This document shows, in pieces, positions 50,908 to 60,496 of a stretch of 64,000 nt of DNA; the first letter of the stretch is position 1; each line of letters opens with the position of its first letter. Origin of the DNA: Methanospirillum stamsii (GTDB lineage: Archaea > Halobacteriota > Methanomicrobia > Methanomicrobiales > Methanospirillaceae); assembly GCF_003173335.1 (NCBI RefSeq), contig NZ_QGMZ01000018.1:221183-285182 (forward strand). Direction: 5' to 3'. Below the pieces are notes generated by a model. That model saw nothing but the letters and a program-made list of their open reading frames with translations, was not told the origin of the DNA and ran no database searches. The position numbers were made by a program, and so were the translations under genes.

Positions 50908-51585
50908 TTATTTTATGTACGCTGGGCTTGACTTCTCATTTATTTCCTGCAATAATCTGCTAATCTCTTGAAATTCATCTGGATAAGAGATCCCGGTGTT
51001 TTCATACCGGGTGATTGCAGTTTCAAGAGCCTTTTTCGCTTCTTCGATCCGGTTTAATGCAAAGCACACTCTTCCTTTTCCAGCATAAAAGGTCCACTCA
51101 TCTGCAGAGTTGTCTGAATGAGTGATTGCTGTTGCATACGCATCCAATGCGGATAATAATCGTTTCTGGTTTTCAAGAGAAAGTCCAAGTCCGTACCATG
51201 CATCCGCTGATGAAGGTTCTCGTATTGTTGCTTGTTTGAATGCACTGTAAGCACTCCGGTAATTTCCTGCATCAAGAGCAGCAAAACCTGCTGAAATATA
51301 GTCATCAGCAGTTCCCGCATCTGTTGGAGTTGGAACCGGAGTGATTCCTCTATCAAGAACGGAACTTGTCAGGTTTTGGTCAATCTGTGATAATATCCAT
51401 GTTGGTGAGCTGAATAGAGCCCCCTCTGACCATCCTGCTTCGTATGGTATCATTCCGGATGGAACAATTTCTGAATCAAATGCTAATCCGGAGTAGTACA
51501 CTTTTTCTGCTCCGGCAGTGCAAAGAGTGAGTGATAGGACTATCAAAATCATCAGAAGTACCAGGGTGTGAAAAATAATTGACAT
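50908..51585 (-). CDS. Secreted TPR protein, paralogue of the 51801 gene
   Basis: A 225-residue exported protein. The signal peptide covers about 1-26. The N-terminal module AEKVYYSGLAFDSEIVPSGM through SSVLDRGITPVPTP is shared with the next upstream gene. It is followed by TPR-like repeats (YISAGFAALDAGNYRSAYSAF, DAWYGLGLSLENQKRLLSAL, KGRVCFALNRIEEAKKALET). The role is unknown. The gene appears leaderless or nearly so, with a TATA-like CTATTTATTT about 25 bases upstream. Confidence 0.7.
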   Translation of the reverse strand: MSIIFHTLVLLMILIVLSLTLCTAGAEKVYYSGLAFDSEIVPSGMIPYEAGWSEGALFSSPTWILSQIDQNLTSSVLDRGITPVPTPTDAGTADDYISAGFAALDAGNYRSAYSAFKQATIREPSSADAWYGLGLSLENQKRLLSALDAYATAITHSDNSADEWTFYAGKGRVCFALNRIEEAKKALETAITRYENTGISYPDEFQEISRLLQEINEKSSPAYIK

Positions 51586-51621
51586 GAATAATTGATCTCA
51601 TATGTGAAATAAATAGTTTCC
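51581..51621. repeat. Duplicated promoter segment, copy 1
   Basis: This 41-base stretch is nearly identical to 52219-52259. It covers the start codon region, a CATATG core (51599-51604) and the TATA-like element of the downstream secreted-protein gene. Confidence 0.75.
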
Positions 51622-51800
51622 TTCATGTAATTTTAGGTCTCGATTTTTCCTGCATTTGTCTTTCAGCGAGATTCTTGAGTAATTATCAATCGTAATATTT
51701 TCAAAAATTTTTATTAAACTATCTCCATAAATTGTATGATGCTATATTCAGGAAATCCATGGTAAAAATGTGGATGTATGATCCGTTTCATCTTTCTGCC

Positions 51801-52223
51801 CTAAGCAGTTGAAAATGGGGAATATTTTGAAGTGGCATCACTTGTTGGTTCTGGAGACAGAAACGGTCCGGATGGGTTTTTCGAATTGAACGGGGATACA
51901 TATATCAGTTTTGTCGGATTCTGGAACATAAAGGTTGGTCTTTGATAACCTTCCGGAATTATCATAGGATCCTGGATTACTCCCTGATCAAGAACGGTGC
52001 TCATAATGTTTGGATCAATTTGTTTAAGCAACCAGATCGGGGTAGTAAATAGTGATCCCTGAGTCCAGCCATTGTCATCATAGGGTATCATTCCGGATGG
52101 GATGATTTCCGGATCATAAGCCTGGCCTGAATAATAGACTTTGTCTGTATCAGCAGATCCAAAAGTACTGAAGATCGTCCCAATAATTATCAGGGTTAAT
52201 AGAACAGAGATATGTTTTGACAT
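51801..52223 (-). CDS. Short secreted paralogue lacking TPR repeats
   Basis: A 140-residue exported protein with a signal peptide at about 1-24. DKVYYSGQAYDPEIIPSGMI and WLLKQIDPNIMSTVLDQGVI match the N-terminal module of the 50908 gene. Instead of TPRs it ends in a Ser/Pro-rich tail. Either the TPR part was lost or it was added to the other copy. The shared module is not one I recognise. Confidence 0.65.
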   Translation of the reverse strand: MSKHISVLLTLIIIGTIFSTFGSADTDKVYYSGQAYDPEIIPSGMIPYDDNGWTQGSLFTTPIWLLKQIDPNIMSTVLDQGVIQDPMIIPEGYQRPTFMFQNPTKLIYVSPFNSKNPSGPFLSPEPTSDATSKYSPFSTA

Positions 52224-52259
52224 GAGTAATTGATCTCATATGTGAAATAAATAGTTTCT
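52219..52259. repeat. Duplicated promoter segment, copy 2
   Basis: Counterpart of 51581-51621 with about two differences, again including the CATATG core (52237-52242) and the TATA-like element. The high identity of a non-coding stretch suggests a recent duplication or conserved regulation. Confidence 0.75.
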
Positions 52260-52472
52260 CCCACAAAATACTGTCAGAGATATATATAAGAATAGATGGA
52301 ACACGAATGAATCTAATCAAAACTCAGATTATTGGTTAATTTTTTAATTGGGGCGTTATATTAAATCCCCTTGAGTGCATTTTCGAAAAAATTCATCATA
52401 CTTAAACTTGGAATCCCGGTACGAATTGAAATTCTCATCAAATTAAAAAAAGCGAATACTGGTTACCGGTAG

Positions 52473-52502
52473 AAAAAATTAGAAAAAAGGAGTTTGTCCC
52501 GG
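52473..52502 (-). terminator. T-tracts after mcrA
   Basis: Directly past the mcrA stop, the minus strand has T6 runs at 52482-52487 and 52473-52478 and another at 52445-52450. This is the expected archaeal terminator of the mcr operon. Confidence 0.6.
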
Positions 52503-54206
52503 TTAACGGGCTGGCATGAGGAGAGTTCTTTCTCCACAGGCGACGAACTCGCGGATTGCACCCTTTGCGAACTCCTTCCGTGGCTCGGCAAAGTCGAATG
52601 GCAGGGATGGGTCTGCGAAGGTGATCTTGATCATTGGGGACAGACAGAAACCATCGTTTCTGGTGTAGTGTGAAGAACCGACGATAGCTGCGTATTCTCC
52701 CTGGTGTCCCACGTTCATTGCGTAGTTCGGGTAGTTTGGACCACGGTATTCACCAATACATCCCTCGTCAGGTCTGACAGAGAGTGAGTTGGTTGAACCA
52801 CACTGGTCCTGCAGGTCGTATCCGAAGAATCCGAGACGTGACCAGCCTTCCTTGTGCATGAGCATTGAAAGGTACCATCCATTCAGACCGGCGTTGGAGT
52901 TTGCAGTTGCAATTGCGGTTGAGAGACCGGATGCTGCTGCGATAACTCCTGCACGCTGGGAACCTCCGAAGTGGTCTTCCATAAGGGTTGGGAACTGTTC
53001 GTACTGTTCCATTGCGTTAAGGGTGACCTCTCCGGCAATGTCGTTGACGACTTCCTGAGTTGGTTTGACCTTGTCTGCTGGGTTACATGCCTTCCAGTCG
53101 ACTTTGTACTTGTCCTTGATGTAGTCCATACCGTAGTAGGTGTACTCATCGAGGATGTTGTCGGTGTATGCTGCGGTTGCATACTGGGTAAATCCGACAC
53201 CACCAGACATGTAGGAACCGAGCCAGATCTGGTCAAAGAGCATACAACCTGCACCGACGACCTCAAGGGATGCCCGTGCCGGGTCGTTTGGATACTTCCG
53301 GTTTGCCTGGATCATGTCAGAGAAGTGTCCGAACATGATACCACCGGGTTCATTTGGACCACGTGCACGACGGGCCGGGAGGTGGCTACCCATCTGGATA
53401 ACACCAGCGTGCTTTGCTGCAAAGGACAGGTCAGCGACTGCTGCTTCTCCGGCACACATGCGGTATGCAGTAATGAAGGACATACCGATCTGCATGGCAG
53501 ACCACCGGGAGGTAGTTCCACCATCACAGGTACGGGAGACGATGGTCGGGATGTGGATTGCCTGCCAGAGTGACTTGCCGACAGCTGCGTTGAGTGCTTC
53601 TGCCTGCTTTGCCGGGAAGAGCTTGTTGACATCAAGAACAAACTGCTTCTCAATCTGGTCTGCGAGTTCTGAATCTCCGGTAAATACCTTACAGTAACAG
53701 TCATCGACAACACTTGGGTGGGTCTCAACCATGTGTTCCTGAACGACTGCACCACCGGGCATTGCGTGGTTTAAGATGTGCAGGTATTCGTTGATGGTTT
53801 CAGGGGTGATTTCCTTGCCAAGACGCTTCTGAAGAGTGCTGTGTGCAAGGTCCATGTTGACGATGATGGTACGACGAATATCATCCCACATCTGCTGCAT
53901 TGCCGGGTTGTTGACAAAGTGCAGGTCGTCACCCTCTACAAAGGTTCCGGTTCCGGATACTTCGTAGGTCATGAGCTGACGCTGACCCATTGGCAGACCA
54001 CCAAGGTGGCACCGGTTCGGGTCGTACATGGAGATTCCACGGCGAAGTTCTACCTTCTTGGATGCCTCCATGAACTCTTTCTTTCTTGCAGACTGGTTCA
54101 GACCACCAAAGTTGTAAAACTCAGTCTTCGTGTCTGCTACGTCTCCCTCGAATTTGGTCTTCAGTGCTTTGAGGAAAAGTTTCTGTGCTCTCTCTATTTT
54201 TGCCAT
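52503..54206 (-). CDS. mcrA: Methyl-coenzyme M reductase I subunit alpha
   Basis: The catalytic subunit of the nickel-F430 enzyme that makes methane from methyl-CoM and coenzyme B. It has 567 residues. Sites of known post-translational modification are visible: the His and Arg in [17 protein letters not shown], the Gln in FGGSQRAGV, the thioglycine region [14 protein letters not shown] near 460, and the adjacent Asp and Cys. VVQEHM supplies the axial glutamine to nickel. It is the last gene of mcrBDCGA. Presence of mcrC in the operon marks isoenzyme I rather than mrt. Confidence 0.98.
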   Translation of the reverse strand: MAKIERAQKLFLKALKTKFEGDVADTKTEFYNFGGLNQSARKKEFMEASKKVELRRGISMYDPNRCHLGGLPMGQRQLMTYEVSGTGTFVEGDDLHFVNNPAMQQMWDDIRRTIIVNMDLAHSTLQKRLGKEITPETINEYLHILNHAMPGGAVVQEHMVETHPSVVDDCYCKVFTGDSELADQIEKQFVLDVNKLFPAKQAEALNAAVGKSLWQAIHIPTIVSRTCDGGTTSRWSAMQIGMSFITAYRMCAGEAAVADLSFAAKHAGVIQMGSHLPARRARGPNEPGGIMFGHFSDMIQANRKYPNDPARASLEVVGAGCMLFDQIWLGSYMSGGVGFTQYATAAYTDNILDEYTYYGMDYIKDKYKVDWKACNPADKVKPTQEVVNDIAGEVTLNAMEQYEQFPTLMEDHFGGSQRAGVIAAASGLSTAIATANSNAGLNGWYLSMLMHKEGWSRLGFFGYDLQDQCGSTNSLSVRPDEGCIGEYRGPNYPNYAMNVGHQGEYAAIVGSSHYTRNDGFCLSPMIKITFADPSLPFDFAEPRKEFAKGAIREFVACGERTLLMPAR

Positions 54207-54219
54207 ATTTAGTACCTCC

Positions 54220-54978
54220 TTACTCCACCGGCATGAAACCGTATTTTGTTCTCAGGGAGTGGATACGCTTGATATATTCAATGTACTCGGCGTCGCTCCG
54301 ATAAGAGGTACCAACGAGTGAGTGGAACATGGTAGTGTTTGCCTTGAGCCAGGCAGCGTCCATTGGCTTACCAACATCGACCTTCTTGTCGAGTGGAGTT
54401 CCAATCTGGTCCTTTACGTACTTGACTGTGCCGCCTTCAAGGACACACCGCTGAAGCATATCGAACATCATACCATCTTCTGCAAGACGGAGTGAGTGTC
54501 CATGCACTGTTGCACCACGGATACCGATTGTTGCCGGATCAAAGAGGTTGGTGTTAATCAGGTCTGCAGAGATTTTTTCAAGGTCACGCTCACGGCATTC
54601 GACGATCTGACGGCCGGACAGAGTTCCCGGGTCGATACCACGGTAGCGGTATGCTTCGGTATAGGTTCTCTGGTATGGCTGGGAAGGTGCATTATAGACA
54701 GAATCTGCGAACTGGATGTACCGGACACGGTCTCCAGCCTTTGCACCATCGGTTGGGGTGACAATCTTTCTGATTGGACAGTCCGGCTCGCCCTGTTCTG
54801 CGAGTGGCGGGTGTGCGGTCGGGTATGCCTGACCTGGAGCACGGTGTCCAAGGATGAGAACAATATCTTCATCGGTGACGTTACGCATTTTTTCGAGCTT
54901 TACATTTGGGTTCATCTGCTTGCGCCGGTTTTCGGCGACAACAGACTGGCCCGGACCATACTGTGGAGTATATGCCAT
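54220..54978 (-). CDS. mcrG: Methyl-coenzyme M reductase I subunit gamma
   Basis: A 252-residue subunit of the alpha2-beta2-gamma2 enzyme. The N-terminal [20 protein letters not shown] and the [20 protein letters not shown] segment are diagnostic. The gene lies 4 bases after mcrC and 13 bases before mcrA. It helps build the two F430 active sites. Confidence 0.97.
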   Translation of the reverse strand: MAYTPQYGPGQSVVAENRRKQMNPNVKLEKMRNVTDEDIVLILGHRAPGQAYPTAHPPLAEQGEPDCPIRKIVTPTDGAKAGDRVRYIQFADSVYNAPSQPYQRTYTEAYRYRGIDPGTLSGRQIVECRERDLEKISADLINTNLFDPATIGIRGATVHGHSLRLAEDGMMFDMLQRCVLEGGTVKYVKDQIGTPLDKKVDVGKPMDAAWLKANTTMFHSLVGTSYRSDAEYIEYIKRIHSLRTKYGFMPVE

Positions 54979-54982
54979 ATCT

Positions 54983-55618
54983 TTATCTCTCCAAATCTGA
55001 AGTTTTCATAAGTATCATGACTTCGTGAATGACTTCGCTGATCTTCTCACGAGACGGGGTCTGACCTCTCGTAATACCACTGACAATCGCCATTACTGTC
55101 CCTTTTGTCCGGACATTCTCTTCAGTTGGCATCACAAACGCCGTTTTCACCCCTTCCTTTGCAAAATCCTCGTAATCGACGGGAGCCTGACAGACCACAA
55201 CCACCGGTATGTCACAGTCTTTTAAGATAGACCGGACTTTATGGACGATATGTGATCTGACATTTCCATGGTGCAGTACCGCCACTTTATGACGGTTTAT
55301 CTGGGTAATTTCCTTCTCGTTCAGGCCGAAATATGCTCCCAGCACATGACCGGCACTCTTAGGGGCATCAGGGGGAATCCCGGAGCCTGCGTTGAGAATC
55401 ATGGTGCTGATACTATATTCAACCCCCTGTGCCCGAAGGGCGGACGTGATATCACAGACTGGTTTTGTAACATGCCGGCGACCGGGGGACATCCCTACGA
55501 TGATGACGTCAGGATATCGGCATTCGGAGATAGTCCCCCTTTGGGCAAGGGCCCCTCCTTTTCCCATACCCGCACTTTCGCGGCAGTCGACAATTTGTGT
55601 TACCCGTCCAATTGGCAT
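54983..55618 (-). CDS. mcrC: Methyl-coenzyme M reductase operon protein C
   Basis: A 211-residue protein. RVTQIVDCRESAGMGKGGAL (about 5-24) and SPGRRHVTKPVCDIT are typical of McrC, a component of the complex that activates the nickel site by ATP-driven reduction. It is not a subunit of the mature enzyme. Its start overlaps the mcrD stop. Confidence 0.95.
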   Translation of the reverse strand: MPIGRVTQIVDCRESAGMGKGGALAQRGTISECRYPDVIIVGMSPGRRHVTKPVCDITSALRAQGVEYSISTMILNAGSGIPPDAPKSAGHVLGAYFGLNEKEITQINRHKVAVLHHGNVRSHIVHKVRSILKDCDIPVVVVCQAPVDYEDFAKEGVKTAFVMPTEENVRTKGTVMAIVSGITRGQTPSREKISEVIHEVMILMKTSDLER

Positions 55619-56088
55619 TATCTGTTACCCTGAAGAAGTGTCGGTCCGGTTTTATTTTTGGGATCAACAAGACCTAACATGATTTCGTTTGCATTTGGGC
55701 CGTACTTCGCATAGTCAACCTGCGTCGGTGTTGATCTCATGAATTTTCCTTCCTTGATTGAAAATGAAAAATTCGTGAAGACTTCCTTACAGGCCTCTTC
55801 GACTTGCGAAACGATATCCCTTGTTTCCAGTTCGAGAAGGAATGTTCCAACCTGCACCTTGAGGTCCACATCCGTTTCCCCAACCCGGATAGTTGCCTTT
55901 CCTGAGTGGGGGTTATCCAGACCCCTTGCGGGGCCATAGGGGACTTTCTGGGGTATACTCGGGCCGTTAATGACGATTCTACGGATCCCTGGTATGACCG
56001 CCAGTTTATTGAGGATTTTCTCAACAGTTTCAGGTTTTAAGAGGCGCTCGGTGACGATCCTGCATTGCGGGAATTCAGCATCAGCCAT
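55618..56088 (-). CDS. mcrD: Methyl-coenzyme M reductase operon protein D
   Basis: A 156-residue accessory protein that binds MCR and is thought to help assembly or F430 loading. FPQCRIVTERLLKPETVEKI, RRIVINGPSIPQKVPYGPAR and the end YGPNANEIMLGLVDPKNKTG fit McrD. It lies 18 bases after mcrB and overlaps mcrC by one base. Confidence 0.94.
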   Translation of the reverse strand: MADAEFPQCRIVTERLLKPETVEKILNKLAVIPGIRRIVINGPSIPQKVPYGPARGLDNPHSGKATIRVGETDVDLKVQVGTFLLELETRDIVSQVEEACKEVFTNFSFSIKEGKFMRSTPTQVDYAKYGPNANEIMLGLVDPKNKTGPTLLQGNR

Positions 56089-56106
56089 TGTACGAAACCT
56101 TGGGGA

Positions 56107-57414
56107 TTATGCTCCCTGAGCGATGTGCTGAATCGGCTGGGCAAACTCGGGGATCTTACCAAAGGTATCCTGGTAGACCTTTGAGGTGCTCTCCGGGGTG
56201 AACATCTGGGTACCTGCATCAAGAGCACAGGCGGCGACGATACATGGGAGACCAACACCGGCTGCGTGACGGGTAACGACGTGGTTACCGTTGAAGATAC
56301 CCGGACCACCGCCACCATAGATAGAGTGGCTGAAGAATGAGAATCCGACTGCTACACCCATTACACGACCATAGTCACAACCCGGAAGTCCGGTCTCGTG
56401 CTCAATGAGGTCGTTGAAGTAAAGCAGGGTTGAGGAAACAGCCTGTGCGAAACGGCCTGCACCACAGTTTACCATGGTTGCTGCCAGTGTTCCAGCTGCA
56501 GTGTATGCATTCCAGAGCATTGGGTCCTTGGTTTCGTAGAAGGTGTATCCGGATGGTCCCTTCTTGCCTGGGATGATAACCTTGTCTTCAATTGCTCTCT
56601 CAACAAGGGACTGGACAACGGTACCGATGGTTCCGCTTGCGCCGTTCTTCTTTACAAGGTCGTATACCAGGTTGTTTGCGTTCAGACCCTGGTAGGCGTA
56701 GAGAAGGAGCTGTGCACGTTCGAATGGGCCGATTGCGGCTCCCATTTCAAACTCTCCTGCCTGTTCAAAGGATGCTGAGAGTGCTGCGCCCTGCATTGCG
56801 TTCTTGTTGGTGATCATAACGCAGTGGTTTGCCTGAATGTTACGGAGTGCGTATCCAAGACCTTCGTTGTTCTGTGGGATAGACAGAATAGAAGCACAGG
56901 CAGAGCCTGATGGGTCCATTGTCTGTGGGTAAGTTCCCCAGAATGCAGCCTTTACGGTTGAACCGTCAAACATGCCGACATTGAACTGGTCAATGACTGA
57001 GTAGGTTGCTGCTGCAGATACAGCGGTCATTGCTGCATCGTAGGTTGCTGCTGCATCGATACGTGCAGTTGGCACTGTACAGAGCAGAAGTTTGCCGCCG
57101 CCGAATTCCTTGATCTCGGTGTCGTCACCCTCGGTAACCTGGAGCATCTTGAACATCTTTTCCTTGATTGCACCTGCATTTGCAACAAGGTCAAGGTTGA
57201 GTTCACGTCCGGGGATCTGGTTCTTTCCAGCTTTTCCGGTCTTCAGAAATGCTTCTGCACCACCAAGGTTGACTGCAACAGTTCTCTTGGTAAGGCTGAT
57301 CATTTTCTTGATGCCGGGGTTTGTCAATGGACTGATCTTATCTAAGGCAACGCCGCTTTTCAGCAGTTTACCCTGATCGTCATAAAGATCGATTGTGTCG
57401 GAAAATTTTGCCAT
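56107..57414 (-). CDS. mcrB: Methyl-coenzyme M reductase I subunit beta
   Basis: A 435-residue subunit and the first gene of the operon. SDTIDLYDDQGKLLKSGVAL at the N-terminus and SFFSHSIYGGGGPGIFNGNH (about 361-380) near the coenzyme B and CoM channel are diagnostic. AGGA lies 7 bases before the ATG at 57414. Confidence 0.98.
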   Translation of the reverse strand: MAKFSDTIDLYDDQGKLLKSGVALDKISPLTNPGIKKMISLTKRTVAVNLGGAEAFLKTGKAGKNQIPGRELNLDLVANAGAIKEKMFKMLQVTEGDDTEIKEFGGGKLLLCTVPTARIDAAATYDAAMTAVSAAATYSVIDQFNVGMFDGSTVKAAFWGTYPQTMDPSGSACASILSIPQNNEGLGYALRNIQANHCVMITNKNAMQGAALSASFEQAGEFEMGAAIGPFERAQLLLYAYQGLNANNLVYDLVKKNGASGTIGTVVQSLVERAIEDKVIIPGKKGPSGYTFYETKDPMLWNAYTAAGTLAATMVNCGAGRFAQAVSSTLLYFNDLIEHETGLPGCDYGRVMGVAVGFSFFSHSIYGGGGPGIFNGNHVVTRHAAGVGLPCIVAACALDAGTQMFTPESTSKVYQDTFGKIPEFAQPIQHIAQGA

Positions 57415-57900
57415 AATATTCCTCTGATGTTTCTTAAAACCTGTACGATTTTTTCACTGAATACTGGAGGTTATTGGTCACTGTTAAACTGAAATCACTC
57501 GTACACGTCCCCTTTACGGGACTGATGATATGTCTGAATTTCCACGTAAAAATGCTCCGGTTTGATTCTCGGAGAAACCTTATATGATCTGTGAAGTTTT
57601 CATTAATTAATTGAATAAAATATATATGTGTGATATTTTTTGCAATGATCAATATTACAAATATATCTTTTCGTAATTATCTAATTGTACTCGATATTTC
57701 TTTTGTAATATTGGTATGGGCGCTTAATGGGTGATTGATTGGTTCGTACTTATGTATAGCACAATATGGTTTATTCTGCCATTTACTATTATCTCCTGAA
57801 CATTATTTCAATTGATGAACCTGTGAAAAAATGAGGCTATGAATAATTTATTTTTTCTAACATCCTATTTGGATACTGTAATCACTTGAAAAAAAAGAAA
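57415..57900. promoter_or_regulatory. Divergent control region of mcr and the sugar gene cluster
   Basis: No gene is supported in this 486-base gap. For mcr (minus strand), TATA-like elements lie at 57617-57628 (ACATATATATTTT) and 57580-57586 (CATATAAGG). They give leaders of about 185 or 140 bases. The leader contains a small stem, GTCCC and GGGAC at 57507-57522. For the plus-strand sugar genes, AATTTATTTTTT near 57844-57855 is a candidate TATA box. Confidence 0.45.
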
Positions 57901-58494
57901 ATGACCGAATATGGAATTAACCAAATTGGGGCGGATGCTCTTCTCTTTGAACCGGTCACGTTAGGATTTCCTTCCCGACAGTATCTTGGGACTAAAGATC
58001 ATCCTGGGGTCATTATTGGTAATAACGCAATACTAAGGCCGGGAACCGTGCTCTATTCCGATGTTGTTATTGGTAATAATTTCTCCACCGGACATAATGT
58101 GCTGGTCCGGGAAAATACCACAATAGGAAATTTCGTCTCTCTTGGTACCGGAGTAATCATCGAAGGAAACTGCACAATCGGTGATCATGCAAATCTTCAG
58201 AGCATGGTTTATATTCCAACCAATACGATACTGGGAAATCATGTATTCATCGGTCCCAATGCAGTCCTTACCAATGATAAGTATCCTCCCCATGGGGGAA
58301 AATCTCTCAAAGGTCCGGTAGTTAAAGATAATGCCTCTATTGGTGCAAATTCTACCCTATTACCCGGAGTAATTATTGGGGAAGGTTCACTGGTTGCAGC
58401 AGGTTCCATTGTAACCCATGATGTTCCCCCACATTCACTTGCAGTTGGGTCTCCGGCCAGAATAAAACCTCTCCCTGAAGGAGCCATGAAATGA
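57901..58494 (+). CDS. Hexapeptide-repeat acetyltransferase, WbpD-like
   Basis: About 197 residues from the ATG at 57901; a TTG at 57886 would add five residues. It has a left-handed beta-helix of hexapeptide repeats (VIIGNNAILRPGTVLYSDVV, IIEGNCTIGDHANL) and a C-terminal cap ending VPPHSLAVGSPARIKPLPEG. In context with the next three genes it most likely acetylates the 3-amino group of UDP-GlcNAc(3NH2)A, the WbpD step. Its stop overlaps the aminotransferase start by 4 bases. Confidence 0.83.
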   Translation: MTEYGINQIGADALLFEPVTLGFPSRQYLGTKDHPGVIIGNNAILRPGTVLYSDVVIGNNFSTGHNVLVRENTTIGNFVSLGTGVIIEGNCTIGDHANLQSMVYIPTNTILGNHVFIGPNAVLTNDKYPPHGGKSLKGPVVKDNASIGANSTLLPGVIIGEGSLVAAGSIVTHDVPPHSLAVGSPARIKPLPEGAMK

Positions 58495-59579
58495 TCCCTA
58501 TTGCCAGGCCTTCAATCGGGCCGGAAGAAGCAGATGCTGCATCAAAAGTTATCCTCTCCGGTATGCTTGCAAGCGGAAAAGAAGTATCTGCTTTTGAAGA
58601 AGAGTTTTCAAAATTTTCAGAAACATCATCCGGAGTTGCAACCAGTAATGGAACAACAGCTCTTCATGCCGCTCAACTGGCACTGAATATTGGTCCGGGT
58701 GATGAAGTCATTGTACCATCTTTCACTTTTATTGCAACGGCCACGACGGTAAGTATGTGTGGTGCATCTCCGGTCATGGCAGATATTGAGGAGACTACCT
58801 ATTGTATTGACCCGGAATCGGTCATGGAACAGATAACTTCAAAGACAAAAGCGATAATCGGCGTACATCTTTTTGGGCAACCCTGTAACATCGGTGCCTT
58901 AACTGACATTTGCGAAGATCATTCCTTAATATTCATAGAGGACTGTGCACAGGCACATGGTGCGAAATATCAGGGCCGGAGTGTTGGAAGTTTTGGAACC
59001 TGTGGTTGTTTTTCATTTTATCCGACAAAAAACATGACCTGTGGTGAAGGTGGCATGGTGGTAACGAATGATCTGGGATTATCTGACCGGATTCGGAGGC
59101 TCGTAAATCATGGGCAGAAAGAAAAATACCTTCACACAGACCTTGGGTATAATTATCGTCTTACTGATGTTGCTGCAGCAATTGGAAGGGTGCAACTCCA
59201 GAGGCTCGCTGGTTTGACCTTCTCAAGACAGGAAAATGGCGAATTTTACTCTAACAATATCCAAAGAAAAGGAATAATCACTCCTCATGTGCGCCATGAT
59301 TCAACTCATGTGTATCATCAGTATGCAATCCGGGTAACCAGGGATGCTGGTATCTCCCGGGATGAACTCGCTGAATACCTGCATAAAAAAGGAATCGGGA
59401 CCGCGATACATTATCCGGTCCCGGTACATGAACAACCGGTATACAAAGGAAAGGTATCCGGTTCTGACTGTCCGGTTTCTCAACGTCTCTCAAAAGAGAT
59501 ACTGAGTCTCCCGGTATATCCTTCTCTGACTCCTGACCAAAGAGAAACTATATGTCAGGCAGTTAATGAATGTGAATAA
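58491..59579 (+). CDS. DegT/DnrJ/EryC1-type sugar aminotransferase, WbpE-like
   Basis: A 362-residue PLP enzyme. RPSIGPEEADAASKVILSGM opens it, followed by TSNGTTALHAAQLALNIGPG, EDCAQAHGAKYQ, and the PLP lysine in FSFYPTKNMTCGEGG (about 183). The C-terminal HYPVPVHEQPVY is typical of sugar aminotransferases. In this cluster the expected reaction is transamination of the 3-keto sugar to UDP-GlcNAc(3NH2)A. The stop shares one base with the next start (TAATG). Confidence 0.88.
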   Translation: MIPIARPSIGPEEADAASKVILSGMLASGKEVSAFEEEFSKFSETSSGVATSNGTTALHAAQLALNIGPGDEVIVPSFTFIATATTVSMCGASPVMADIEETTYCIDPESVMEQITSKTKAIIGVHLFGQPCNIGALTDICEDHSLIFIEDCAQAHGAKYQGRSVGSFGTCGCFSFYPTKNMTCGEGGMVVTNDLGLSDRIRRLVNHGQKEKYLHTDLGYNYRLTDVAAAIGRVQLQRLAGLTFSRQENGEFYSNNIQRKGIITPHVRHDSTHVYHQYAIRVTRDAGISRDELAEYLHKKGIGTAIHYPVPVHEQPVYKGKVSGSDCPVSQRLSKEILSLPVYPSLTPDQRETICQAVNECE

Positions 59580-60496
59580 TGGATGTAGGGGTAATTGGGA
59601 CCGGTATGATGGGCCGGAACCATGTCCGGGTTTATTCTGAGTTAAAGCCGGTTAGTTCACTATACATATATGATGTAAACCCGAAACAGGCTGCATTGAT
59701 TGCAGAACAACATGAGGCTGAAGTCGCATTATCGATCCCTGATCTTTTAAAAAAGGTAGATGCAGTCAGTTTATGTGTTCCGACTCCGCTTCATTACAAA
59801 ACTGCCTGCGAAATCATCAAAACCGGTACCCACACACTTATTGAAAAGCCAATATGCTTTACCGCATCCGAGGGTCATGAACTGGTCAGAAAAATTCCGG
59901 AAGATATGGTTCTCGGAGTGGGTCATATTGAACGGTTTAATCCGATAGTTCCGGAAATCTCCCGGATTATCTCCAATCCTTTGTATGTAGAATTCAAGCG
60001 CCACAATCCGACATCATCAAGAATCACTGCCAGTTCGGTTGTGGAAGATTTGATGATACACGATATTGATATCGTCCTCCACTCGCTGTTTAATGATCCA
60101 ATTGATGTATTTGCACGGGGGACTGTTGATGTTGCCATGGCGCTTTGTCAATGTGGAAGAACTCCTGTATATCTTTCTGCAAGCCGGAAAGCATCGAAAA
60201 AAATCCGGATGATTCATATCGAACAGGAGGATATGACCATTGAAGGGGATTTCATGACACAGGAGGTATACATATACCGTAAACCTGATCTTTATTCTGT
60301 TGAAAATGAACGATATGTTCAGGAAAATATTGTCGAAAAGGTTCAGGTAACAAAAAAAGAACCTCTTCGTGATGAACTTTTAGCATTTCTTTCTGCTGTC
60401 AGGAAAGGCGGAGGATTTTTAATTTCACCGGCTGAAGCGGTGCAAAACCTGGAAGTATGTGAAAGTATTGTCCGGGAGTTAACCTATGGCAACTGA
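59579..60496 (+). CDS. Gfo/Idh/MocA oxidoreductase, WbpB-like
   Basis: A 305-residue NAD(P)-dependent sugar oxidoreductase. The Rossmann motif GVIGTGMMGRNHVRVYSE is at about 4-21. HTLIEKPICF near 95 is the EKP motif that places the catalytic lysine, and GHIERFNPIV and DLMIHDIDIV follow. WbpB homologues oxidise C3 of UDP-GlcNAcA and are recycled with 2-oxoglutarate. The neighbours provide the preceding and following steps. Confidence 0.87.
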   Translation: MDVGVIGTGMMGRNHVRVYSELKPVSSLYIYDVNPKQAALIAEQHEAEVALSIPDLLKKVDAVSLCVPTPLHYKTACEIIKTGTHTLIEKPICFTASEGHELVRKIPEDMVLGVGHIERFNPIVPEISRIISNPLYVEFKRHNPTSSRITASSVVEDLMIHDIDIVLHSLFNDPIDVFARGTVDVAMALCQCGRTPVYLSASRKASKKIRMIHIEQEDMTIEGDFMTQEVYIYRKPDLYSVENERYVQENIVEKVQVTKKEPLRDELLAFLSAVRKGGGFLISPAEAVQNLEVCESIVRELTYGN

